DNA of 13,917 nt from Bacteroidales bacterium. GTDB lineage: Bacteria > Bacteroidota > Bacteroidia > Bacteroidales > UBA4417. The stretch is taken from the NCBI GenBank assembly GCA_016707785.1, contig JADJGZ010000050.1, positions 1 to 13,917 of the forward strand, given 5' to 3'. Below, in pieces: positions 7,117 through 13,359 of this stretch; positions within the stretch are counted from its first letter, which is position 1, and every line of letters begins with the position of its first letter. A program made the translations under genes and the position numbers. The notes under the pieces were generated by a model, which was given only the letters and a program-made list of their open reading frames with translations, did not search any database and was not told the DNA's origin.

Positions 7117-8179
7117 TCCTCTTGAGAAAGTTCCATTATTGCGCCTGGAGGGGATCTCCCGGCAATACGCCTCATTCTCGCTTAAAGAAATCGATTTTTC
7201 GATCCATGAGGGAGATTACTTCATCCTGCTGGGGGTTTCCGGGGCCGGAAAATCAATGATCCTTGAAACCATTGCAGGACTGGTAACTCCTGATTCCGGA
7301 ACCATCCGGAAGAACGGACTCGATATTACAAACGAGAGTATTCAGAACCGGAAAATAGGGATCGTCTTCCAGGATCATGCCGTCTTTCCTCATATGAGTG
7401 TTTACGAGAATATCCTTTACCCAATAAAAAAGAAGATTCATAACAAATCTGAAAAGGATCAGCTGGTCAAAGAAATTGCCGAAAATCTTGGAATCAGGGG
7501 ATTATTGAACAGGAAACCCTCTACCTTGTCAGGAGGAGAATTACAAAGGGTGGCACTAGCCCGTACACTGGTTCAGAAACCGGATTTGCTCCTCCTGGAT
7601 GAACCCCTGGCTTCCCTGGATATAAAGCTCAAAACAGACCTTAGGAGTACCTTAAGAAGGCTTAACAAGCAGGGACAGACCATCATCCATGTGACTCATG
7701 ATTATGAAGAAGCCATTTCCCTTGGAAACAGGATTGCTGTGATTCATGATGGCAGGATACTTCAATATGGTACTCCTGAAGAAGTCTTTCATCATCCCAG
7801 GTCAGAATTTGTTGCCCATTTTACCGGTGCCAAAAATTTCTTCAATGCAAGATTCAGCAGTGGAAGCCGGGAAGCATCTGTTACCGGCAAACTGATTATC
7901 CAGACTTCCTCAGATACCCTGCAGGAGGAGGGATTCATCCTGATCAGGAGTGAGGATATATTTCTTTCAGAAACGCATGTAGAGACCAGTGCGGTCAATC
8001 AGTTTCAAGGGACTATTTTGGAGATGGTGCCTACTCCCGGCGGATTTGAAATCAAGCTGGATATCGGAATTACATTGTTTGCAGCTATTACCAGGGAATC
8101 AGCTCAGAGAATGGGGCTGCATGAATCCATGACATGTTTCGCCTGTTTCAAGGCATCGGCTGTGAGAATCATTGATTAG
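7109..8179 (+). CDS. wtpC: Tungstate/molybdate ABC transporter, ATP-binding protein WtpC (ModC-like)
   Basis: The 356-residue ATPase has Walker A 'GVSGAGKS' (from residue 42), Q-loop 'VFQDHAVFPHMSV', ABC signature 'LSGGELQR' (140-147), Walker B 'LLLLDEP' with Asp164/Glu165, D-loop 'ASLD' and switch 'HVTHD' with His197. The C-terminal third (about 235-356) is a TOBE/MOP-type beta domain ending 'ITRESAQRMGLHE' and 'CFKASAVRIID'; in this family such domains can bind molybdate or tungstate and inhibit transport. The start is a GTG at 7109, within the end of wtpB and preceded by 'AGGAAG'; the next in-frame ATG would fall inside Walker A, so it cannot be the start. It powers import through WtpB. 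Its stop lies only 3 bp from the stop of the converging transporter gene. Confidence 0.92.
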   Translation: MNNPLEKVPLLRLEGISRQYASFSLKEIDFSIHEGDYFILLGVSGAGKSMILETIAGLVTPDSGTIRKNGLDITNESIQNRKIGIVFQDHAVFPHMSVYENILYPIKKKIHNKSEKDQLVKEIAENLGIRGLLNRKPSTLSGGELQRVALARTLVQKPDLLLLDEPLASLDIKLKTDLRSTLRRLNKQGQTIIHVTHDYEEAISLGNRIAVIHDGRILQYGTPEEVFHHPRSEFVAHFTGAKNFFNARFSSGSREASVTGKLIIQTSSDTLQEEGFILIRSEDIFLSETHVETSAVNQFQGTILEMVPTPGGFEIKLDIGITLFAAITRESAQRMGLHESMTCFACFKASAVRIID

Positions 8180-8182
8180 CTT

Positions 8183-8971
8183 CTACCAGTTCCTGTTTGT
8201 TTCTTCTATCAACTGAATGGACCTGGATTTCCCAAGGTACCGGTCGATGATGAAATGGGCCAGGTAAATCAAAGGAGTAAGCAATATTGCCAGCACCAGT
8301 TTATAGGAATACTGAATCAGGCCCACTTTCAGCACCTGTTCCAGGCTCCAGTTCCCCAGGAAATAAAAAGCGATGACCAGGATTACAAAACTATCGATGA
8401 GCTGTGAAATAGCGGTTGAACCCGTTGCCCTGAGCCACAGGTATTTATGGCCGGTCAATTTCCGGAAATAATGAAATACGTAAGCATCCACCAGCTGACT
8501 AACGAGAAAAGCAGTTAAGGAGCCTACAATAATCCCCAATCCTTGCCTGAAAATGAGGGAATAGGCATAATCAATATTAAACTTGTTCCCTTGTGCATCC
8601 AGACCATTCAGATTTAACCAGAAATCGGCAGCTGGCATTTTGGTCCACCCAAGGATTATAACAAAACCATACCCTATCATCGCAGCAGTGAGGAAGCTGA
8701 TTTTGCGCACCCCGCTCCTACCAAAATATTCATTCATTAGGTCGGAGATGATAAAAACCAATGGCCATATGAGTACGCCCACACTCATATTCAGGCTGAT
8801 CTCAGACCCTAAAAACCGGAGATTCAGGGGAGCCATTCCCAATAATTTCTCCATTGAGAAGATCTTGACACCTCCAAATTCAGCTATAATGGCATTGGTG
8901 ATAAAAAAAGCTGCCAATACCAGGAACAGGGTATTGCTGCGGTGGTGGTCGGAGCGGGATGATTTCAACAT
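8183..8971 (-). CDS. yhhQ: Queuosine-precursor transporter, YhhQ/DUF165 family
   Basis: The 262-residue membrane protein has about six hydrophobic segments. Family blocks are visible: 'FFITNAIIAEFGG' near the N terminus, 'WPLVFIISDLMNEYFG' (the conserved D-x-x-x-E-x-x-G region), 'IIVGSLTAFLVSQLVDAYVF', 'WLRATGSTAISQLIDSFV' and a final 'VLAILLTPLIYL'. YhhQ proteins import queuosine precursors such as preQ1 or preQ0 for tRNA wobble modification; the exact substrate here is not determinable. It is about 40 residues longer than E. coli YhhQ, partly through a hydrophilic N terminus and the 'ADFWLNLNGLDAQGNKFN' stretch between membrane segments. The gene converges on wtpC with only 3 bp between stop codons, and no strong terminator hairpin is visible there. 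Confidence 0.88.
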   Translation of the reverse strand: MLKSSRSDHHRSNTLFLVLAAFFITNAIIAEFGGVKIFSMEKLLGMAPLNLRFLGSEISLNMSVGVLIWPLVFIISDLMNEYFGRSGVRKISFLTAAMIGYGFVIILGWTKMPAADFWLNLNGLDAQGNKFNIDYAYSLIFRQGLGIIVGSLTAFLVSQLVDAYVFHYFRKLTGHKYLWLRATGSTAISQLIDSFVILVIAFYFLGNWSLEQVLKVGLIQYSYKLVLAILLTPLIYLAHFIIDRYLGKSRSIQLIEETNRNW

Positions 8972-8988
8972 ATGGAAAGATGCTTGAT

Positions 8989-8996
8989 CAAAGGTA
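8989..8996 (-). promoter_or_regulatory. Possible -7 box for the yhhQ-type gene
   Basis: On the minus strand this reads TACCTTTG, matching TAnnTTTG, 17 bp before the ATG. No clear -33 TTG is found at the expected distance. If real, the gene has its own promoter despite following another minus-strand gene 86 bp upstream. Confidence 0.3.
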
Positions 8997-9057
8997 AGGA
9001 AAAATGAAGATCATTCCGATGTGAATAGCAATGGGACGATAAGCGTTATTGAAGTGT

Positions 9058-9519
9058 TTACTCTTCCTTTTTGATCCTGAAACTTCTCATGCCTTCCGGA
9101 GAGCTCAGCATAAGCATGAATTCCCCTCTCCTTCTTTTACATCCAATGCCCACGATCTCTGATGCCCCCTTGCCTATTTCACGGTCGAATAATCTTTTGA
9201 TAAAAACACCATCAGTCCGATATAGTTCACCCACCACCCTGAGTGGCCTGGGCAGGGATAACAGTATTTTAAGCCGGGAGAGCGTCCTGTCGTATAAAAC
9301 CAAGGTTCCATCGAAAGGATTCAGCTTGCAGGGTATTCCTGTTCCCGGGACATAGACTACACCCTGGGCCTCCAACAGCAAGCGTTCCAGGAAAGGATCC
9401 CAGTTCGTTCTGCCAGGGGCGTATGTATCCTGAACGCCATCCTGGTATAGTTCGGCAATAGTATGTACGAGGTTGCTGAGACCAGGCAATGATGACCTGG
9501 ATTCTGTAGTTTGGTTCAT
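9058..9519 (-). CDS. Conserved-looking hypothetical protein, 153 residues
   Basis: I do not recognise this protein. It reads as a plausible cytoplasmic protein with no signal peptide or membrane segment. The N-terminal half has an amphipathic helix ('LSNLVHTIAELYQDGVQDTY') and a segment 'NWDPFLERLLLEAQGVVYVPG'; the C-terminal half looks beta-rich and ends in basic and acidic stretches ('CKRRRGEF', 'FRIKKEE'). Amino-acid composition is balanced, unlike the low-complexity antisense frames nearby, which supports a real gene. It lies 86 bp upstream of the yhhQ-type gene on the same strand, so co-transcription is possible, but there is no functional clue from that. The ATG at 9519 is the first start in the frame after a region with no coding signal. 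Confidence 0.6.
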   Translation of the reverse strand: MNQTTESRSSLPGLSNLVHTIAELYQDGVQDTYAPGRTNWDPFLERLLLEAQGVVYVPGTGIPCKLNPFDGTLVLYDRTLSRLKILLSLPRPLRVVGELYRTDGVFIKRLFDREIGKGASEIVGIGCKRRRGEFMLMLSSPEGMRSFRIKKEE

Positions 9520-9627
9520 AAAAGGGAGGTTAGCATAAATAGTGATCCCAGATAGACTTAAAATTACACTCTATCAGGAAAAACGAAAAACGTAATACCG
9601 TTTGGGGAAGAAAAGTATGAATTATAG

Positions 9628-9660
9628 AATTCAGGAGCCAGAATTCAGAATTCAGAATCC
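9628..9660 (+). repeat. Short degenerate GAATTCA repeat
   Basis: GAATTCAG-like words occur at 9628, 9641 and 9648 ('GAATTCAGGAGCCA', then 'GAATTCAGAATTCAGAAT'). Low-complexity 'CAGAATTCAGAA' tracts like this are frequent between genes in Bacteroidota. No function is evident. The rest of 9520-9680 shows no gene. Confidence 0.5.
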
Positions 9661-9680
9661 GGATGATATTATGAGCTGGC

Positions 9681-9834
9681 TCGGCAGATGGAACGCGGAT
9701 CCGCCGGCTGGCGGACGGATCCTAACGCGGATTTAGGGATTTAATCCTCAGATTTGTATTCCTTTTCCGCCAGGATGAATTATTCACATTCGTGTACATT
9801 CATCCGAGCTTAGGTTTCGTGCAAATTCGTGGAT
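9681..9834 (+). repeat. Interspersed repeat, copy 1 (upstream of the pentapeptide gene)
   Basis: The 3' core (9788-9834) reads ATTCGTGTACATTCATCC, then 9 variable bases, then TTTCGTGCAAATTCGTGGAT. The same 18+9+20 arrangement recurs at 10624-10670 and 13266-13312. The 5' part 'TCGGCAGATGGAACGCGGAT' (9681-9700) resembles 13187-13207. ATCCGCCGGCTGGCGGAC (9699-9716) is the exact reverse complement of 10572-10589. The copy ends 62 bp before the pentapeptide gene and points the same way. The 377-bp gap 9520-9896 holds no convincing gene. Confidence 0.8.
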
Positions 9835-9860
9835 TAAATTAACAAGGATTACAATTGTTT

Positions 9861-9868
9861 TATTTTTG
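9861..9868 (+). promoter_or_regulatory. Possible -7 box for the pentapeptide-repeat gene
   Basis: TATTTTTG fits TAnnTTTG, 28 bp before the ATG and 26 bp after the end of the interspersed repeat. No TTG is present at the usual -33 distance. Confidence 0.35.
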
Positions 9869-9896
9869 CTTCCCTGTTTAGTTCAATTCAAATATT

Positions 9897-10469
9897 ATGA
9901 GCACCCCTTACTTCGAAGGACAGACATTTTCGCATCAGAATCTCGCCGAAAGTCCCTTACAACAAGGAGAATATGAGGATTGCATCTTCAAAAACTGCGA
10001 TTTCTCCAATTTTAACCTCTCCGGCTTCAGGTTCACCACATGCCGCTTCGAATCCTGCAACCTGAGCATGGTGAAACTCGGCAAAACCGCTTTCCAGGAG
10101 GCTGAATTTATGGATTGCAAAATATTGGGTGTGAACTTCAGCAGCTGCCACGAATTCCTGCTTTCTTTCAGCTTCAGGAATTGTATGCTAAACCTCTCCT
10201 CTTTCCAGAAACTGAAACTGAAAAAAATCCGCTTTTATAACTGCAGTCTCCAGGAATGCGATTTCACCGAATCCGACCTGCAGGAATGCCTCTTCGACCA
10301 ATGCGACCTGCTCAGGGCTTTATTCTATCATACCAACCTCGAAAAAGCCGACTTCCGCACGGCCCTGCAATACTCCCTCGACCCTGAACAAAACCGCCTC
10401 AAAAAAGCACGCTTCTCTCTCGAAGGCGTCACCGGACTGCTGGATAAATATGGAATCCTTATTTCCTGA
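9897..10469 (+). CDS. Pentapeptide-repeat protein
   Basis: The 190-residue protein has consecutive five-residue repeats with Leu/Phe at the centre and small or polar residues before it, for example 'CIFKNCDFSNFNLSGFRF', 'CRFESCNLSMVKL', 'CDFTESDLQECLFDQCDL' and 'TNLEKADF'. Such repeats fold into a right-handed square beta-helix. Many positions are Cys or Phe, giving the C(D/N/R)F pattern seen in Qnr-type and related bacterial proteins. The C-terminal part 'KKARFSLEGVTGLLDKYGI' is a non-repeat helix, as in Qnr-like proteins, where it helps dimer formation. Qnr and MfpA proteins mimic DNA and protect gyrase from quinolones, but most pentapeptide proteins have no known role, and this one is shorter than Qnr (about 215 residues). 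No signal peptide is visible, so it should be cytoplasmic. It is flanked by two copies of the same interspersed repeat. Confidence 0.88.
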   Translation: MSTPYFEGQTFSHQNLAESPLQQGEYEDCIFKNCDFSNFNLSGFRFTTCRFESCNLSMVKLGKTAFQEAEFMDCKILGVNFSSCHEFLLSFSFRNCMLNLSSFQKLKLKKIRFYNCSLQECDFTESDLQECLFDQCDLLRALFYHTNLEKADFRTALQYSLDPEQNRLKKARFSLEGVTGLLDKYGILIS

Positions 10470-10471
10470 GT

Positions 10472-10670
10472 TGAAGATTGATTTAACTGCAAAAGAGTTT
10501 TTTAGCCACGAATGCACGAATCGGCTGGCGGACGAATAGATTTGTGTTCATTGTTGGACAGCCGGCGATTTGTCCGCCAGCCGGCGGATTTGTGTCCTTT
10601 TTCCTGCCCCCGGCACTTATTTAATTCGTGTGCATTCATCCACGACAGCGTTTCGTGCAAATTCGTGGAT
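10472..10670 (+). repeat. Interspersed repeat, copy 2 (upstream of the uvrA-like gene), with inverted ends
   Basis: It starts two bases after the pentapeptide stop with 'TGAAGATTGATTTAACTGC' and 'AAAAGAG', shared with 13154-13179, and ends with the 47-bp core (10624-10670). CCACGAATGCACGAAT (10506-10521) pairs imperfectly with the core end 'TTCGTGCAAATTCGTGG', giving terminal inverted repeats. Inside, CGGCTGGCGGAC (10522-10533) and GTCCGCCAGCCG (10572-10583) form a perfect 12-bp stem with a 38-base loop. The whole could fold into a long hairpin. The 371-bp gap 10470-10840 contains nothing else gene-like. Confidence 0.8.
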
Positions 10671-10792
10671 AAAATTTATCCCAAAAGAATAATCTCCCTC
10701 CTAATAATCAACCCAACCTCACAAATCAGTTATTCAGGCAAAGATTCAGGCATTTTATCATCTTTTTATATTCCGAAATGAATAAGAGGTTT

Positions 10793-10800
10793 TAGCTTTG
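10793..10800 (+). promoter_or_regulatory. Possible -7 box for the uvrA-like gene
   Basis: TAGCTTTG fits TAnnTTTG, 40 bp before the ATG. No TTG stands at the expected -33 distance. Confidence 0.35.
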
Positions 10801-10840
10801 CAGCTTCCTTCTTTCCTATTCCCTTTCAATTCCCACTTTT

Positions 10841-13097
10841 ATGAATACTGACCATATCATCATCCGCAATGCCCATACGCATAACCTGAAAAATGTCAGC
10901 CTGGAGATCCCAAAGCACAAACTGGTCGTCTTTACCGGTGTGTCAGGTTCGGGGAAATCCTCCCTCCTGTTTCGATACCCTCTATACCGAAGCACAGCGA
11001 CAGCTTGTAGAAACCTTCTCCACCTTCGCCCGCACCCGCATGCCTAAGCTCTCACGGCCCGATGTGGATGATATCCTGAACCTCTCCACCGCCATCGTCA
11101 TCGACCAGAAACGAATGGGCAACAACCTGAGAAGTACCGTGGGTACCGCCACCGAAATCAATACCTACCTCCGGCTGCTCTACTCCCGACTGGCAAAGCC
11201 GTTTATCGGCCCTTCTTTCTACTTCAGTTTTAACCACCCGGAAGGGATGTGCCCCTTCTGCCATGGACTGGGGAAAGAAGTAAAAATTGACCTCGACCAG
11301 TTTCTCGAGAAAGACAAAACCCTCAGGGAAGGCGCTATTACCCATCCGCATTACAAAGTGGGTGGCTTTCTCTGGAAAGAGCTTATCAGCCTCAATCTCT
11401 TCCCTAACGATTTGAAACTGTCGGACTTCCCCAATGAAGAGCTGAATAAACTTCTATACTCAGAACCCTTTGCCATCAAGGATTCGAAATCAGTGCTCAC
11501 CTATCAGCGCAATTTTGAAGGGATCGCAAGGAAACTGGAGAAATCGATTACCGCAAAAGCGGAAGATGAGGTGGCAGAAGAGGAAAAGAATGCCTATACC
11601 CGCTACTTTGTATACACTGAGTGCTCCCAATGCCATGGCTCGCGCCTGAATGAAAGAGCCAGGGGCAGCAAACTCAATGGTTTGGGCATGGATGAACTCT
11701 GCAGCCTTGAATTAACAGAGGTAAGCAACTTTCTCTCCACCATCGATGATGAGATCTCCAGGCCAATCCTGCGGAAAGCACGATTCCTGCTGGAACAGCT
11801 GATCGAAATCGGGGTTGGCTACCTTTCGCTCGAGAGGCCGGTCTCTACCTTGTCGGGTGGCGAATCGCAAAGGGTAAAAATGGCCAAACAGCTCGACTGC
11901 AACCTGGTGGACCTGCTGTATGTGCTGGATGAGCCTTCCATCGGGCTGCATCCCCGCGATACGGAGAAACTCCTGGCCATCCTGCACAGGCTCAGGGAGA
12001 AAGGCAATTCCGTTTTCGTGGTGGAACATGACCCCGATATTATCAGGGCAGCGGAATGGATTGTGGATATAGGCCCTAAAGCCGGAAAAGACGGCGGACA
12101 GGTAGTCTACAACGGTGAAGGAGCCGGCATCCTGCATTCAGAGGGCATCACAGGTAAATATCTTTCTGCAGCAAAGAAACCGGCCATGGCAAGGAAAAAG
12201 GCAGGGGAATATTATGAAATCACCCATGCCACTGCCCATAACCTGAAGAATGTCAGTGTAAAAATCCCGAAAGGGGTGCTGACCTGCATCACCGGGGTGG
12301 CCGGCAGCGGGAAAAGCAGTCTTATCCACGAATGTTTTGCCAAAGCTCATCCCGAAGCCATTGTGATCGACCAGCAAGCCATCGGGAAATCGTCCAGGGC
12401 GAATCCTGCCACCTTTATCGGTGTTTTCGACCTGATCAGGAAAGAATTTGCCCAGGCAACGAAATCGGAAGCTTCGCTGTTCAGCTTTAATTCAAAAGGG
12501 GCTTGTCCAAAGTGCAACGGACAGGGATTGCTCACCTTTGAGCTGCATTTCCTCGATTCGGTGAAGACGGTCTGCGACGAATGCGAAGGGAAACGATACC
12601 ACCAGGAGGTGCTGGAGCTGAAATACCAGGGAAAGAGCATTGCCGAAGTGCTGGATATGAGTGTCGACCAGGCCATGGAGTTCTTCCGGGTGCCAAAGAT
12701 CAATGCCCATCTGAAGGTGCTGCAGGAAGTGGGACTGGGTTACCTGCGGCTGGGACAAACCCTGAGCAGTCTTTCAGGTGGCGAGGCACAGCGGCTGAAG
12801 ATCGCCGTGGAGCTGAATAAGAAAAGCAATATCTATATCATGGATGAGCCTACCACCGGTCTGCATATGTCGGATATCGACAACTTCTACCGTATTGTGC
12901 GCCAACTGGTGAACCATCAGAATACCGTGATCATTATTGAGCATAACCTCGAAATTATCCGTTATGCCGACTGGATCATTGATATGGGCCCTGAAGGTGG
13001 AAAGGCGGGAGGAGAGGTACTGTTTGAAGGCGTTCCGGAAGATTTGATTCTCTGCGCGGCTTCCTATACCGGGAAATACCTGAAAGCCATTCTCTGA
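10841..13097 (+). CDS. Short UvrA-like (UvrA2/DrrC-type) ABC ATPase, interrupted by a +1 frameshift near the N terminus
   Basis: Read with one base skipped near 10973, this gives 751 residues with two ABC ATPase halves. Seen in corrected numbering: Walker A1 'GVSGSGKSS' (33), zinc pairs CPFC (137) and CSQC (261), signature 'LSGGESQR' (337), Walker B1 'VLDEPSIGLHPRD' (Asp363), Walker A2 'GVAGSGKSS' (485), zinc pairs CPKC (555) and CDEC (578), signature 'LSGGEAQR' (644), Walker B2 'IMDEPTTGLH' (Asp668). 'STVGTATEINTYLRLLYSR' leads directly into 'FNHPEGMCPFC', so the UvrB-binding insert of true UvrA (about 940 residues) is missing. Such short forms include DrrC-type proteins linked to resistance to DNA-binding drugs; a role in nucleotide excision repair through UvrB is unlikely. 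As sequenced, the ATG at 10841 reads only 68 residues, to a stop ending at 11047; the rest is open in another frame without further breaks. Either the gene is a recent pseudogene or the base is a sequence error. Confidence 0.88.
10967..10976 (+). other. Frameshift site in the uvrA-like gene
   Basis: The sequence 'CTGTTTCGAT' carries one base too many. Reading 'CTG TTC GAT ACC CTC TAT' gives LFDTLY, matching the UvrA family motif '(A/L)FDT(L/I)Y' directly after Walker A, whereas the sequence as given switches to 'LLFRYPLYRST'. The extra base is either a T in the TTT run (10970-10972) or the C at 10973. Confidence 0.85.
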
Positions 13098-13122
13098 TTG
13101 GAGGAATAGCCGGTATTGACAG

Positions 13123-13147
13123 ATTAGATTTCTAGAATTAGATTTCT
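13123..13147 (+). repeat. 11-bp direct repeat pair
   Basis: ATTAGATTTCT occurs at 13123-13133 and again at 13137-13147, separated by 'AGA'. It lies between the uvrA-like stop and interspersed repeat copy 3. No function is evident. Confidence 0.6.
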
Positions 13148-13153
13148 TTGAAA

Positions 13154-13312
13154 TGAAGATTGATTTAATCGCAAAAGAGCGTTGGTTCGGCATGATGGAA
13201 CGCGAATAGCCGCGTGATTGTTTAACCCGGCGATTTGAGTCATTTGGGCCTTTTCATTCCCATAGATTCGTGTACATTCATCCGTGCCAGCGTTTCGTGC
13301 AAATTCGTGGAT
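13154..13312 (+). repeat. Interspersed repeat, copy 3 (upstream of the Crp/Fnr gene)
   Basis: It begins 'TGAAGATTGATTTAATCGC' with 'AAAAGAG', as in copy 2, continues with 'TTCGGCATGATGGAACGCG' as in copy 1, and ends with the 47-bp core: ATTCGTGTACATTCATCC (13266-13283), 9 variable bases, TTTCGTGCAAATTCGTGGAT (13293-13312). It is the shortest copy with both ends and lacks the GC-rich 18-mer shared by copies 1 and 2. It ends 47 bp before the next gene, in the same orientation. Confidence 0.8.
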
Positions 13313-13333
13313 TTAAAAACTGCCTAATTCACT

Positions 13334-13341
13334 TACTTTTG
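13334..13341 (+). promoter_or_regulatory. Possible -7 box for the Crp/Fnr-family gene
   Basis: TACTTTTG fits TAnnTTTG, 18 bp before the ATG and 21 bp after the end of repeat copy 3. No TTG lies at the usual -33 distance. Confidence 0.35.
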
Positions 13342-13359
13342 CATAAAACAAGCATATTT

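Noticed and set aside
10512..10781. An 89-codon plus-strand frame between the pentapeptide and uvrA-like genes
   Set aside because: It covers the hairpin repeat and the putative promoter; composition follows the repeat and there is no recognisable protein.
11712..13193. Several minus-strand frames opposite the uvrA-like gene (for example 11712-12137, 12347-12703, 12774-13193)
   Set aside because: The plus strand encodes clear ABC ATPase motifs over the same span and the antisense products show no domain logic.
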